DNA of 64,000 nt, taken from assembly GCA_022605425.2 (NCBI GenBank), contig JAKIMF020000011.1, positions 682,001-746,000 of the forward strand, written 5' to 3'. Of this stretch, positions 1-9,974 are shown piece after piece. The notes beneath the pieces are model-generated. The model was not told the DNA's origin and made no database searches. It worked only from the letters and a program-made list of their open reading frames with translations. Made by a program: the position numbers and the translations under genes. Every line of letters begins with the position of its first letter. Positions within the stretch are counted from its first letter, which is position 1. This DNA comes from Hamiltosporidium tvaerminnensis (lineage: Eukaryota; Microsporidia; Dubosqiidae).

Positions 1-1095
1 CACTAAGAAAAGTTTAGAAGAAGCTCAACTTGCAAAACTATATAACGAAATAGAAAAACGAAAACTACATTCAAAGTTATATAATGCAAGGAAAAATGAG
101 CTTGTGAGTGTTAGTGACTCTTCAAGATGGCTAAAGAGAGGAAATATTAGGCCACGAAATGAAGCTGTGTTCTGCTATATCCAGGATAGAAATGTATTCT
201 GGGGAGCAGATGGTGTGTGTCAACATTGCGGGAAGTCTGGTAAGACTGTAGATCATCTAGCAACCAGATGTAAAAAAATGCTGGGCCATGACTATACCAG
301 ACGGCATAATGAAGTGGTTAGATGCCTACACTTACTTCTCTTAAATAGATATAAGTTTAAGTCCTCAAAACGAATTAGGAGTCACTCAGTTCAAGAAATT
401 CTTGATAATGAGTATGCAGAGATAAGAGTGAACACTAGAATTAAAACTGATGTTAAAATTCGGAATAACAGACCGGACATATTTATTTTAGATAAGAAGA
501 AGAATAAGATAACACTCATTGAAGTAGAAATCACTTCCCAAGATTCACTTCAAATAGTTGAAACTTAAAAACTTAGGAAATATGACCTGCTAGCCAATGA
601 GTTTGGTCTTATTTATAAGTTTAGTGTTGAGATAATCCCTTATGTGAGATTACCTGGGACGGTATTGTGACAAAATACCATAAATCTCAACGACAAAGAT
701 GAGAAATACCCATGAATGTAGAGGCATACATTCAGTCTATAGTACTTAAGAAGACAGTCGAAACAATTTCCTTTGACCGACGAAGAGGACTTGAGTCAGG
801 ACTAAATGCCGAAGAGAGCTAGGAAAGAGCGTCAATGGGTGTTATTATTAGAACAGAGAGACATGAGGAACCAACATCTCCTTTAAAAGAAGGGAGAGAG
901 AGAAAGATGGTGCAAAAAATTTTAAACCAAAAAATAAAGTACCTCTTTTTCACAAGAAGTAACCACTTTAGAGGAGCCGACCAATAACATAACTGAAGAG
1001 TCTGATTTGGAAGAAGAGACAATAGTGGTTAAAGAGGTAGAAGAAAACATATAAAAATGGTAAAAATCTTTTAACCCATAATTTTATTAAATAAA
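1..1095 (+). mobile_element. LINE copy A, 3' part (CCHC finger and endonuclease domain)
   Basis: This is the 3' third of the LINE family seen full-length at 50282-54087, cut by the left window edge. An open frame runs from base 2 to 568. It holds a CCHC finger (C-x2-C-x8-H-x4-C, beginning VCQHCGKSGK) followed by an RPDIFILD...LIEVEI segment, which is the restriction-enzyme-like endonuclease signature of R2/NeSL/CRE-type LINEs. A GAA to TAA change at 566-568 stops the frame. Beyond it the remaining C-terminal sequence (to a stop at 1054) can be followed with several further breaks. The copy ends in TTAAATAAA at 1095, as other copies do. The same TAA is found in copy C at 26190. Confidence 0.85.
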
Positions 1096-1406
1096 ATATA
1101 TTTTTGTCATTTACAAGTTAGAGAATATTATGTTAATCGGTTTTTTATGTTTTATTTCTCTTTTTTTATTTGAATTTATGTTCATAACCTATTATTCTTT
1201 AAATTGCAGTTTTACTTAAACCATCTTATAAAAATGCTTCAAAGTTACTTTGAGTTTTTTTAGGAATTAAAAAAAAGTTAGAATTATTTTTTTAAAAAAA
1301 TTTAATCATAAAAAATGTGTTAATTTTTTTTTGCTAAATTTAGTGTATTGGTCGATGAAAAACCCTTGTTATTTTTATTTAAATATTTTAATTGGAATTA
1401 TAACCG

Positions 1407-2435
1407 ATGTCCCTTTTAGAAAATACATTTAACTATTTTCATTCTGACTGTGTTTCTTGTATTTCTATAAATTCAAAAAATTTGTATGTTTGTACAAAGA
1501 AAAAATTAAACGTATGGAACAAAACCGAAAAAACATTTAAGACATTTATTATTCCAGAGGAGTTTATAAAGTCTGTATCTAACAATCTTCACACTTTTTT
1601 TCTATCTAAAAATTGTTTTTATTGTTTAGAAAACGATTTTCTTATAAAAATATGTGATACACACACATTCCCATGCTTTTGGTTAAATAAAAATCATTTG
1701 GTACTTGCAGACCAAGAAAATCTCACCATATATACTTTTCACCAATTTATGGAAGAAGAAAAAAATTCGGTAAAAAATGCTATACAGAAAAATAGTTTTA
1801 ATATCGAAAACCATCAAATTTTAAATCAAGACCTATCAGAGAATTACACGGATATAAAATTTATAAAAAATGACATAAATTATGTGAATTTGAAGAGCGA
1901 TTTGTATCTCAAAAATAAAAGAATATTCAATATATTTAACTCCAAATATGGAATTGTATCTTGTATTGTGGAATATGAAAACAGACTATATATTTCATTT
2001 GAAGATGGATCGATATTTGAAATTATAGAAACATGCAATTCGCCATATAAAAAACTGATTTATCGACACACAGAAACAATAATTTCATTCCTTTTTTACA
2101 CTAAAAATACTAAAAAAATTATGATTGCTAATACACTTGAAAATTTAATAAAAATTGAACCAAAAATTATACCGGAAAATGAAGAAAAAATGGATGACAA
2201 TGAATATTTAGTAACTTCATTTAATCTTAATTTCAATATAAAGAAAATAATTAAAATATTGGATTATATTTTAGTTTACTCCGATCAAGAATGTGGATTT
2301 ATATTTAATTTAGATTTTGGTCTAAAAGAAAAAATATTTTGTGGAAATGTAAAAAATACAAAAATATTTGAAAATAAACTTTTTATTTCAAATGAAGATG
2401 GTTGTGTGATGGAATACAAATTTAAAGATATTTAA
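1407..2435 (+). CDS. WD40-like beta-propeller protein, 342 aa
   Basis: Intact ORF whose protein reads as degenerate WD40 repeats: short beta-strand-like blocks ending in motifs such as KKLNVWNK (about residues 32-39), LYISFEDGSIFEI (about 196-208) and LFISNEDGCVMEYKF near the C-terminus. There is no signal peptide or membrane segment. The order of the last blocks (a GIVSC segment, a YISFEDGS strand, an H-x2-TIISF strand, a final SNEDG strand) recalls Asa1/GNB1L-type propellers, which act with TTI/TEL2-related PIKK assembly, but that is only a resemblance. The start ATG follows AATTATAACCG, and a CCC lies just inside the ORF rather than before it. The LINE tail ends about 310 bases upstream. 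I am confident it is a gene but not of its exact role. Confidence 0.75.
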   Translation: MSLLENTFNYFHSDCVSCISINSKNLYVCTKKKLNVWNKTEKTFKTFIIPEEFIKSVSNNLHTFFLSKNCFYCLENDFLIKICDTHTFPCFWLNKNHLVLADQENLTIYTFHQFMEEEKNSVKNAIQKNSFNIENHQILNQDLSENYTDIKFIKNDINYVNLKSDLYLKNKRIFNIFNSKYGIVSCIVEYENRLYISFEDGSIFEIIETCNSPYKKLIYRHTETIISFLFYTKNTKKIMIANTLENLIKIEPKIIPENEEKMDDNEYLVTSFNLNFNIKKIIKILDYILVYSDQECGFIFNLDFGLKEKIFCGNVKNTKIFENKLFISNEDGCVMEYKFKDI

Positions 2436-4959
2436 TTAGTCGATTTAACGTTTAATTTATATTGTCTTTTTATCTATTTTATCTGTTTCTAATATTAAAT
2501 TGATGTAAAAGCAAAAATAAGCTATTATTTTGATGATCTGATCTGTTTAAATCGCGAAGAATTTTTTTGTTCGATATTTTTTTGTAATAATTTAGAATGT
2601 ATGTAATAAACTTAATTTTATGACGAAGTGTTGAAAATTTTTATATATTTGTACAAACCTTTTTGCAGGTTTCTGTGAAATATAATATTTGATCATTTTT
2701 TATTTATTTTAAATTTTCAGAACAAATCCTCTTTAATTTTAATGTAACCAATTATATATATTTTCATTTTGAATGAAATTATACAGACAATTAGTCCTTA
2801 AAACCAATCCTGGCAAATTAATAAGTTGTATATTCAACTAAAAATTATTCCTTTTTTAGTTTTTGCCTTAAATAATGATTAGAAATTATTTATAATTCAA
2901 TAGACTTTTGATTGTATATTTTTTAACCGGTAATTTGAATTTAGATAATATATTTCGAACTCCATATATGGAACCAAAAAACTATTTTTTAAACACCTTT
3001 AGCCATTAACATTTTTTTTTGTACTTGAAATTCTTTATTCCTCGAAACAACTTCAGATAGAGGATTTCACTATTCTTATTATTTATAAAGTTTTTGAAGG
3101 GAAATTTGACAAGCATTAAATCAAATAAAGACTATTTTAACTGAGCTAAAAATTAAATTGATAAAAAAAATATATATTCGATAGATATAATGCACCTCTG
3201 GTTATCTTTGCAGGGAAGAAATTTTTTTAAAAAAACAATAAACTAAGAGTTCATACTGACAAACTGTTTGATAAGGAAATCAAATTTTTTGCAAAGAAGC
3301 AATCGCTGAAGACAATTTTGAAAAACAACATGCTATATTTGATGCACCTCACATACCTGATCACAAAAGAATGAAAGCAATTTATGTAAACCCCAAAACT
3401 CGCCTTATCGAGTTTAAATGAGAACAACACACAATTATGTCTCAAATTGTTTAAACCGCAAAAGATACCAAATCCTAGTCATAAATTACATATAATACCG
3501 GTCATTTGACGACATTCTTGACATATCGTAAAAAAAAGATAGTGATAATCTAGAAATAATTCTAATAAATATAAACGATAGGAATGTATAGCACATGTTT
3601 TTGATTTTTATTTAAAATTTATTTTTACCTTGTTTCTAAAAATATAATAGCTTAAAACTTTCTATCTACTCTAAAGCAAATGGTTATACATGAAAATCTC
3701 ACGATTATTTTACAACCGCGATAACGACCGAGGACTCAATAATTTATTTTTCCCAAAACTTCGATGCTTGCATAACAATGATTTGTAAGATAATAGCCAA
3801 TACATCCCCCAAACAAATGCCGGATCAAAGGACTCAATAAGAAAATTTTGAGGTAAATCTTGAAAACCTTAGCGGGCATGGAAAATAGAAAATTAGATGA
3901 AATTCGTTATAAAGTTGTATTTTTAAATAATACATCATGATGCAGGCCAATAGATGTAACCAATACAGGATTTAAAGTCCAAACAAGTATAAAAACATTG
4001 CCTTCGTTAGTTAATTCCACAAAAAATGAAGAAGCATTTAAGGTGGTACGAAACGAATTAGCCATAGAATACAATTTAGAATACCGAAGAAATAAATTGT
4101 ATACCAGTTGGGACAGAATGAAGCACCAAGCTACTGCTTTTATTTGCGAAAGAAGGTATATGGGGTATATGCGCTTATCCTTTGAATTGACAGATGCTGA
4201 CTTATATTACTACTTTATCGCATTTTGACACAGAGACGTAGACTTAAATGAAGATTTTTTCATACTAATCAATTGACACGGAGGAACAAAATTAATGCTT
4301 TTACGAATAAGAAAACCGAATTATTACAGAAAGGGTGGGTAATAGATGGTTTAGAGTTTGTAATGTAAAAAGTTAAAGAATATCAAAATTTATACGTAAA
4401 AACAAACAAATTAATATACAGCTCAAATACTGTTTTTTTCCATATTTTTTACACTTTTTATTGTTATTTTTTCTCGATTTTATTTCTTTTTTTTAGTTCT
4501 TCATCTTATATTTTTTTGTTTTATTGGTATTTTTATATATATTCCTAAATGAGAAAGCGGCTCCCTATATGCGTAAATAACACATATAGATACGAGATAT
4601 ACTATTAAAACAATATAAAAATTTCTAAATATTCCAATAATAACTTTAATATAAATATTTCAAATAAATTTTATTCGGAAAAATAATATACATTACCGAA
4701 TCCTAGCACAATATACAAGATATCCAAAGTTTAACAGCCAAAGATAAATGCATACCTTGAATATAACATTGAAATACATTTTCTCTTGGTTTATGGTTTT
4801 TTTATTGTGCTAGTTTTTTAATTACCCTATTGGTTGAGTTTTTCCTTTTTGTATTATTAAGTATTAATATGATTTCAAAATTATTTTTTCTAGTAGTTTA
4901 TTTTCAAAGATATATTTACTAGAGTTTTGTATCTTTTTTTCTTAATAATAATTTTTTAT
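2436..4959. other. Gene-poor AT-rich interval with faint coding relics
   Basis: No intact gene is visible. Two short stretches look more protein-like than their surroundings: 3240-3420 on the plus strand, where two overlapping frames read like broken coding sequence (for example a segment ending NPKTRLIEFK), and a 76-residue open frame at 3998-4228 that lacks an ATG start. I do not recognise either one. The rest is low-complexity AT sequence. Confidence 0.4.
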
Positions 4960-4972
4960 ATGCTTAAGAAGG

Positions 4973-5703
4973 GGTGGAGGGAGGATAACCACATAAAAAA
5001 CTTTCTGCTTGGCAATGAATGTGTGAAACAGGTGTGAGATCATTGTTTGGATTTTTGGTGGGAATAAAACCACACTACATCTTCGGTTGTTCCATGGGAG
5101 TTGTTATGACGAGGAGAGGTCTAAGAAATGGAGAAACTTTTTCTACAAATTTATTTGTAGTTTTTTATGTAACCAGATTGCAGACCGCAGCTGAACATGT
5201 AGGTAATTGCCATGTAAAATCATGGAAACCTAGCCTTGCTCACTCGGGTTAGAAGACTTAGCGCCTGGGAGATATAAAACAAAAACCCATTAAAAGCCGG
5301 GAGAGCTAAGTAGCAGGTTATACCTGTTGGTATGACATTGCACTGTCTAGGTGGACCCCATGTAAATCTCTGAAATATATCTTAGCTAGAAGTTTATTGG
5401 GTTCAGAAAGTGTAGAGTAAGTGGGAATGCTGCATAGTCTTGGGGGAGCCCAGGGGGGGCTTCGGCCTTCGATCACACTCCATGCAACGGACATTAACGA
5501 ACTCCGGGCAACTGCCTCGCCCATTAATTAGGTTCTACACACCTGGTAGATGAAAGGCTTTGGGACGTAGATATCGCAGGGGTTACCGATGGAGTGTTGG
5601 GGTAGCAGTCATTTATGTTAAACCTAGAACTGCGTTAATGTCATAAAAACAAATATAACACTTGCCACTGTTTTGAAAAAGATGTGATATTTTTAAATAA
5701 ATA
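4973..5703 (+). mobile_element. SINE-like element copy 1
   Basis: Well preserved copy of a roughly 730-bp dispersed element. It is clearly richer in GC than its flanks. It begins GGTGGAGGGAGGATAACC and ends near TTTTTAAATAAATA. A perfect 13-bp direct repeat, ATGCTTAAGAAGG, sits at 4960-4972 and 5704-5716, exactly at the two ends, so this is a target-site duplication. There are no terminal inverted repeats. A 77-codon open frame at 5019-5252 is also readable in the copy at 32139-32881, but indels break it in other copies, so I treat the element as non-coding. Confidence 0.85.
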
Positions 5704-5716
5704 ATGCTTAAGAAGG

Positions 5717-6289
5717 CTTTATTTTCTTTTTTAAAGTAAATAATAGAAATATAAAATATATCTAAATTAAATCAAATTTGTAAAATAGTTTTACTTTATA
5801 TTTTATGAGTTTAATAGATTAATTTGAAACCATTTAAGTTAAATAATGATTTGATTATTGAATTTAGTAGCTATTCAAGAAAATTTTAGTTTTTCTATTT
5901 TTTTACATATTAGATATAAAATATAAATTCTTATTTTATTCTACAGGGGCTGATTTTATATAGAAACTTTGCCGTATAATTCACTCATTATACCGTATAT
6001 TTCAAATATAAACTAATCCTAGGTGATTTATTTTGTTTAAATTAAAATCAGAAATAAAATTTGATGTGTTTTTTTATTGAAAAGATATTTATTTGGTAAA
6101 TTTTGAAACGAATATACTTTGAGTATAAAGCAAAATTAAAAGGAATTAGAGATGCAACGTATACTCTATAATCTTTTATTCTTTAAATCGAAGCAAAAAT
6201 TGAATTATTATGTTTTGAATAAAAAATCAACTATGTTCGATCTTAGGAATATCTTTTGTCCTCTGTTGTTTGTTTTATAAATAGATATT
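5717..6289. other. AT-rich intergenic interval
   Basis: No ORF or repeat is recognised here. It separates a SINE-like copy from a LINE relic. Confidence 0.5.
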
Positions 6290-8040
6290 TTTAGGGCTAA
6301 CTCAATGAGGAATATACAAGATGGTAAAGCATGCGGATACTGATTTAAATGCAATCAATCATCTCTTGTTCATAAATTAAGGTAATATACTTGGTATCAG
6401 CGGGTATAAACTAGCTATAACCACAAATACAATAATTTCCATGCCGAAAACAGATTAGAGATTAGCAAGAATAAACCAGTAACAAATATATATCACGAAG
6501 ACACTGCAACCGATTAGTAAAGCTTGATTTTTACAGATATTTAAATGATCGAAGGTTGCAAAGGAGGAGTCCTATAACTGATTGATTTTTGGGGTAAAAA
6601 ATAGAAGTTTAAATCAAGAACTGAAAGGTTCTTCGAAAAAAAAATTATTGGCGATGCATTTCCCGCAGATTTTAATCATCAGATATTCTTAATGAGAGAT
6701 CCAGTGAAACTAGTTTGTCTTGAGTCGGCTATTTCTTAATTCTGATGATCATAAGAATTTTTAAAGATAGATTTTATAAATCTCAGACCAAGATATACAA
6801 AATATTTCTACCTTTCTAGATAATAATTTTTAAGAAAGCTTTAAAGTGTAAGGTGGATATAAAACATATGTTTTTGTAATCTTAGGATTTTCTAGAGAGA
6901 AATGAAGAAATATCTAGGAGAAGTCCCAAGACATAAAGCACAAAAATATTAATAAAAAAATCCTACGCCAATATAGAACTTCTTTTGTTCAAGACAGAAA
7001 TTAGACGAAGAACTAACTAAGAATAGATAAGAAGACAAAACCTAGAAAATTCATAGGAAATTTAAAAAATAAACGAACTTAACAAAGCTGTATAATGCTT
7101 GAAAAAAAAGCAACCTGTGTGAACATTAAATTCATAATTTTCGAGAAAGGAAGTTTAAGAGAAATTGAAAGCAGAGTTTTCTATGTTAAAAATATAAATG
7201 TATTTTGGGAAGCAGAAGAAAAGTACCAAAACGGTAAACAATTTTGTAACATTCTAGAGAAATCAGCGAATCGTCGTGATAATAATATACATCTACAGGA
7301 ATATACGATACAGCAGAATGAAAAAATAAATAACCAGCTTTACTTTTTCTAAATTTCTATAAATTTACGTCTATAAAATACATTGGGAGTAATTATGTTA
7401 CAAAATTCTTAAAAAAAAGTACACAAAAAATGTTACCAAGCTAAAATCTGAATCAAAAATCCAGAATAGTAAATTAAATTATTTTATTGTAGGTAAGATT
7501 AAAAATAACAGCAAATCATGGGCTTAGTAATCAGTTTAAAAATGAACTTCAAATATTTTAAAACGATCATCTAAGCAAGTGTTATTTACTGGCAAATAAA
7601 TCCGGGCGTATTTATAGGTAAATATTAAGATAATGCCGCATCTGATATCCTATGCTGATATTTTGGCAAAAGACCATGGCATTAATATTAAAAAGATTCG
7701 ATATTCGGGAATATAGAGGGATATATAATTAAAGTGCTCAGTAGAAATTATAATTCATTATCGTGGTATAAAAAAACTGCGAAGCATGTTTTAAAACCAA
7801 AGAAATCTATGATGAACATAAATGAGTGTTTTAAGAGGATTAAAATATATCAAGAATAAATTCAGATTGATAGTAAAGAAGTAAAACAGAAAGAAAATGT
7901 AAAATATTTGAATGATTTTTTTTTTTATCTTTATTTCGATGATAACAACTCTGAAAAACAGTCCATCAACATAAATAAATTGTCAGCTTAAGAATCAGAA
8001 AAAATATGATTTAAGCGGTGGTAAAAAACAAAGAACCATA
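6290..8040 (+). mobile_element. LINE copy B, heavily degenerate RT-endonuclease relic
   Basis: Nucleotide similarity to the full-length LINE can be followed in order. The segment at about 6345-6380 aligns to the catalytic HLLFIDDLK region. About 6500-6560 aligns to the following thumb region. The readable frame at 7095-7352 contains VFYVKNINVFW, matching the FCYIQDRNVFW block before the CCHC finger. About 7585-7720 aligns to the LLANELGLIYK...TKYHKSHLKRL region. No long ORF survives and the CCHC cysteines are lost. The spacing agrees with the full-length copy. Boundaries are approximate. Confidence 0.65.
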
Positions 8041-8280
8041 TAAAATGAGAGAAATTCTTTTCAGAAAAAAAGTAATTGAATTATTACAAAATACTCAAAT
8101 TATTTTTTTGAGATAAAAAATATTTTTTAAAAAAAGAAATTCATACAATAAAACTTGATTTAATTATTCTAAATACAGTATATAGATATTTACTTTTATT
8201 GTAAATTTTACAAAAATATTTTAAAAAATATATATAAATATCCGTTTCGCGCAAAGTGACTATTAATGTAATTTCTTCGT

Positions 8281-8306
8281 TTTTTTTTTAAAAAATCCAA
8301 AACCCT
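8281..8306 (+). promoter_or_regulatory. Shared T-run/A-run plus CCC start context
   Basis: A run of T, a run of A, then TCC and a CCC triplet directly precede the ATG at 8307. The same arrangement precedes the intact paralogue at 54511, and a CCC precedes four other members of this gene family. It fits the CCC-type start signal known from microsporidia. Confidence 0.55.
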
Positions 8307-9974
8307 ATGTTTTTATCGAGACTTCATTCATTGCATTATTTTATTTTAAAGACCGCTTTGATTATAACATTTACATCTTCGAGTTCTTCAAGGAATAAAG
8401 CAGAAACTGGTTCAAAAATAATCAATGAAGAAGGAACTTCCGAGAATATTTTGATTACTAACGAACAGGAAAAAATATTGCCATTGCAGCATAATCATAC
8501 ATTGACAAAATCTCAAGATAATAGTTTAGGTCATAATTTGTTAAATTTTAACAGTAATAATTTACAAAATCCAGAGTCCGAAAAACAAAATTTTCAACAT
8601 CCCGCACATTCTATATGTGTACAACGATTCTTTGAATTGAGTTCATCTTATAATAGATTATATCGATATGAATTTAGAAGTGATTCGCCTTCACAAAATT
8701 TAGATCCTGGCTACTGTGTATATAACCCGTCTGTTTCGTCCTATTCTGATCAAGGAATTGAATACCAATCTAAGAACACATTGATTGGCAATAATGTATT
8801 ACACAATTTATCTTTCGATAAAAACTTGCTTATTCCACAACCGATGTCTATTGAGTCACAGCAAATTCGCATAGCGATAATCAGGATTTTAGAATATCCT
8901 TCCGCTGGTATATACCCAGATATTTTAATATTATTAACACAAACCTACTTCTTAGATGACATTCTTGACCCGGGATGTTTACATAAATATTTCCTAGTGC
9001 TTAGAAATCTGGTGGAAATAGAAAAGCAAATAATAAGCATAAATCCTCGAAAAGAACGAGAATTCGAACAAGTTTTGCATGCAAATATGGAAAATGTTGA
9101 TCTATCGGGTTCGAATACGTTTATTCTATTATATGCGCCGACGCTTATTTCATTAAAGAATTTCATTGAAAGAAAGTTAGAACTTTATACATCATATAGT
9201 AAAAACACTATTTCTATTTTCTTTGGTTTGAAATTGATTGAAAGCGTAATAATTAAAACACATAAAGCTATTTCTATGATTTTAGAACTTCACACATTAA
9301 ATAATTTTTCCAATGCTACTTCGTATATGAATATAATTTTGAAAAAAAATTCTAATATCATTTATGAAATAATTTTTCAGCTATTTTCCTCTGCATTTGG
9401 CTTCAATGAACATTTTAAGACTATATTTCAGTTAATTATAGATTTGCAAAAGAAAAAATGCGCTGATATTTTGAGTGCTAAAAAAATTATATTTGATGAA
9501 TTTGATTTATCATTTTTACCTGACATATTTTTTTTCTTAGAAGAATCTGAAATGAATGAAATTGTTGGATTATATTTAAAAAAAACCAACTTCCAAAGTT
9601 TAACGGGTATAACTGAAAATCATAGGCCTATTGATTCAATAAATTATGAAATTTTTTATTTAAAAAACAAAACAATTCTAAAAATCATTTGCTACTATTT
9701 CATGATTTTTGAAGATTTTGAAATTAGACTTTTCAAAGATTATTTTTTGTACTCTAAACTTAATAATCAATATTTGATTTTAAAAAGAAGATTTGAAGGG
9801 TTTAAACACAACCTATTTTTGGACGACATTAGAAATGGTAATAATCTACGGGTTCTTCTTTATGATACTTACTGTTTTTTTCATTATTGTATTGTGTATT
9901 GCTATAATAGAGATGTTCTACCTGAAGATTATCTAACCAAAATATCGAATATATATTTGATCAAACAAAATTAA
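8307..9974 (+). CDS. Secreted multigene-family protein, member 1 (555 aa)
   Basis: Intact member of a six-copy family confined, as far as I can tell, to this genome. Residues 1-28 form a signal peptide (hydrophobic ILKTALIITFTSS). Residues about 30-180 are a polar N/S/Q-rich variable region with no similarity to the paralogue. Residues about 185-555 form the conserved helical domain. Its hallmarks are the EYPSAGIYPDILILL start, the EIEKQIISIN segment, FFGLKLIESVIIKTH (about 304-318) and SFLPDIFFFLEESEMNEI (about 402-419). No membrane anchor follows the signal peptide, so export is likely. No known domain is recognised. By analogy with microsporidian expanded secreted families it may face the host, but that is inference. 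A LINE relic lies directly upstream. Confidence 0.85.
   Translation: MFLSRLHSLHYFILKTALIITFTSSSSSRNKAETGSKIINEEGTSENILITNEQEKILPLQHNHTLTKSQDNSLGHNLLNFNSNNLQNPESEKQNFQHPAHSICVQRFFELSSSYNRLYRYEFRSDSPSQNLDPGYCVYNPSVSSYSDQGIEYQSKNTLIGNNVLHNLSFDKNLLIPQPMSIESQQIRIAIIRILEYPSAGIYPDILILLTQTYFLDDILDPGCLHKYFLVLRNLVEIEKQIISINPRKEREFEQVLHANMENVDLSGSNTFILLYAPTLISLKNFIERKLELYTSYSKNTISIFFGLKLIESVIIKTHKAISMILELHTLNNFSNATSYMNIILKKNSNIIYEIIFQLFSSAFGFNEHFKTIFQLIIDLQKKKCADILSAKKIIFDEFDLSFLPDIFFFLEESEMNEIVGLYLKKTNFQSLTGITENHRPIDSINYEIFYLKNKTILKIICYYFMIFEDFEIRLFKDYFLYSKLNNQYLILKRRFEGFKHNLFLDDIRNGNNLRVLLYDTYCFFHYCIVYCYNRDVLPEDYLTKISNIYLIKQN

Noticed and set aside
5019-5252. 77-codon ORF in SINE-like copy 1, with a similar one on the minus strand at 32599-32808
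   Set aside because: The protein similarity follows from the nucleotide similarity of the copies. Other copies break the frame with indels, and the start codon is not conserved.
4973-5703. Element as a fragment of ribosomal RNA
   Set aside because: None of the universal small- or large-subunit rRNA signature strings I know is present, and copies are bordered by target-site duplications.
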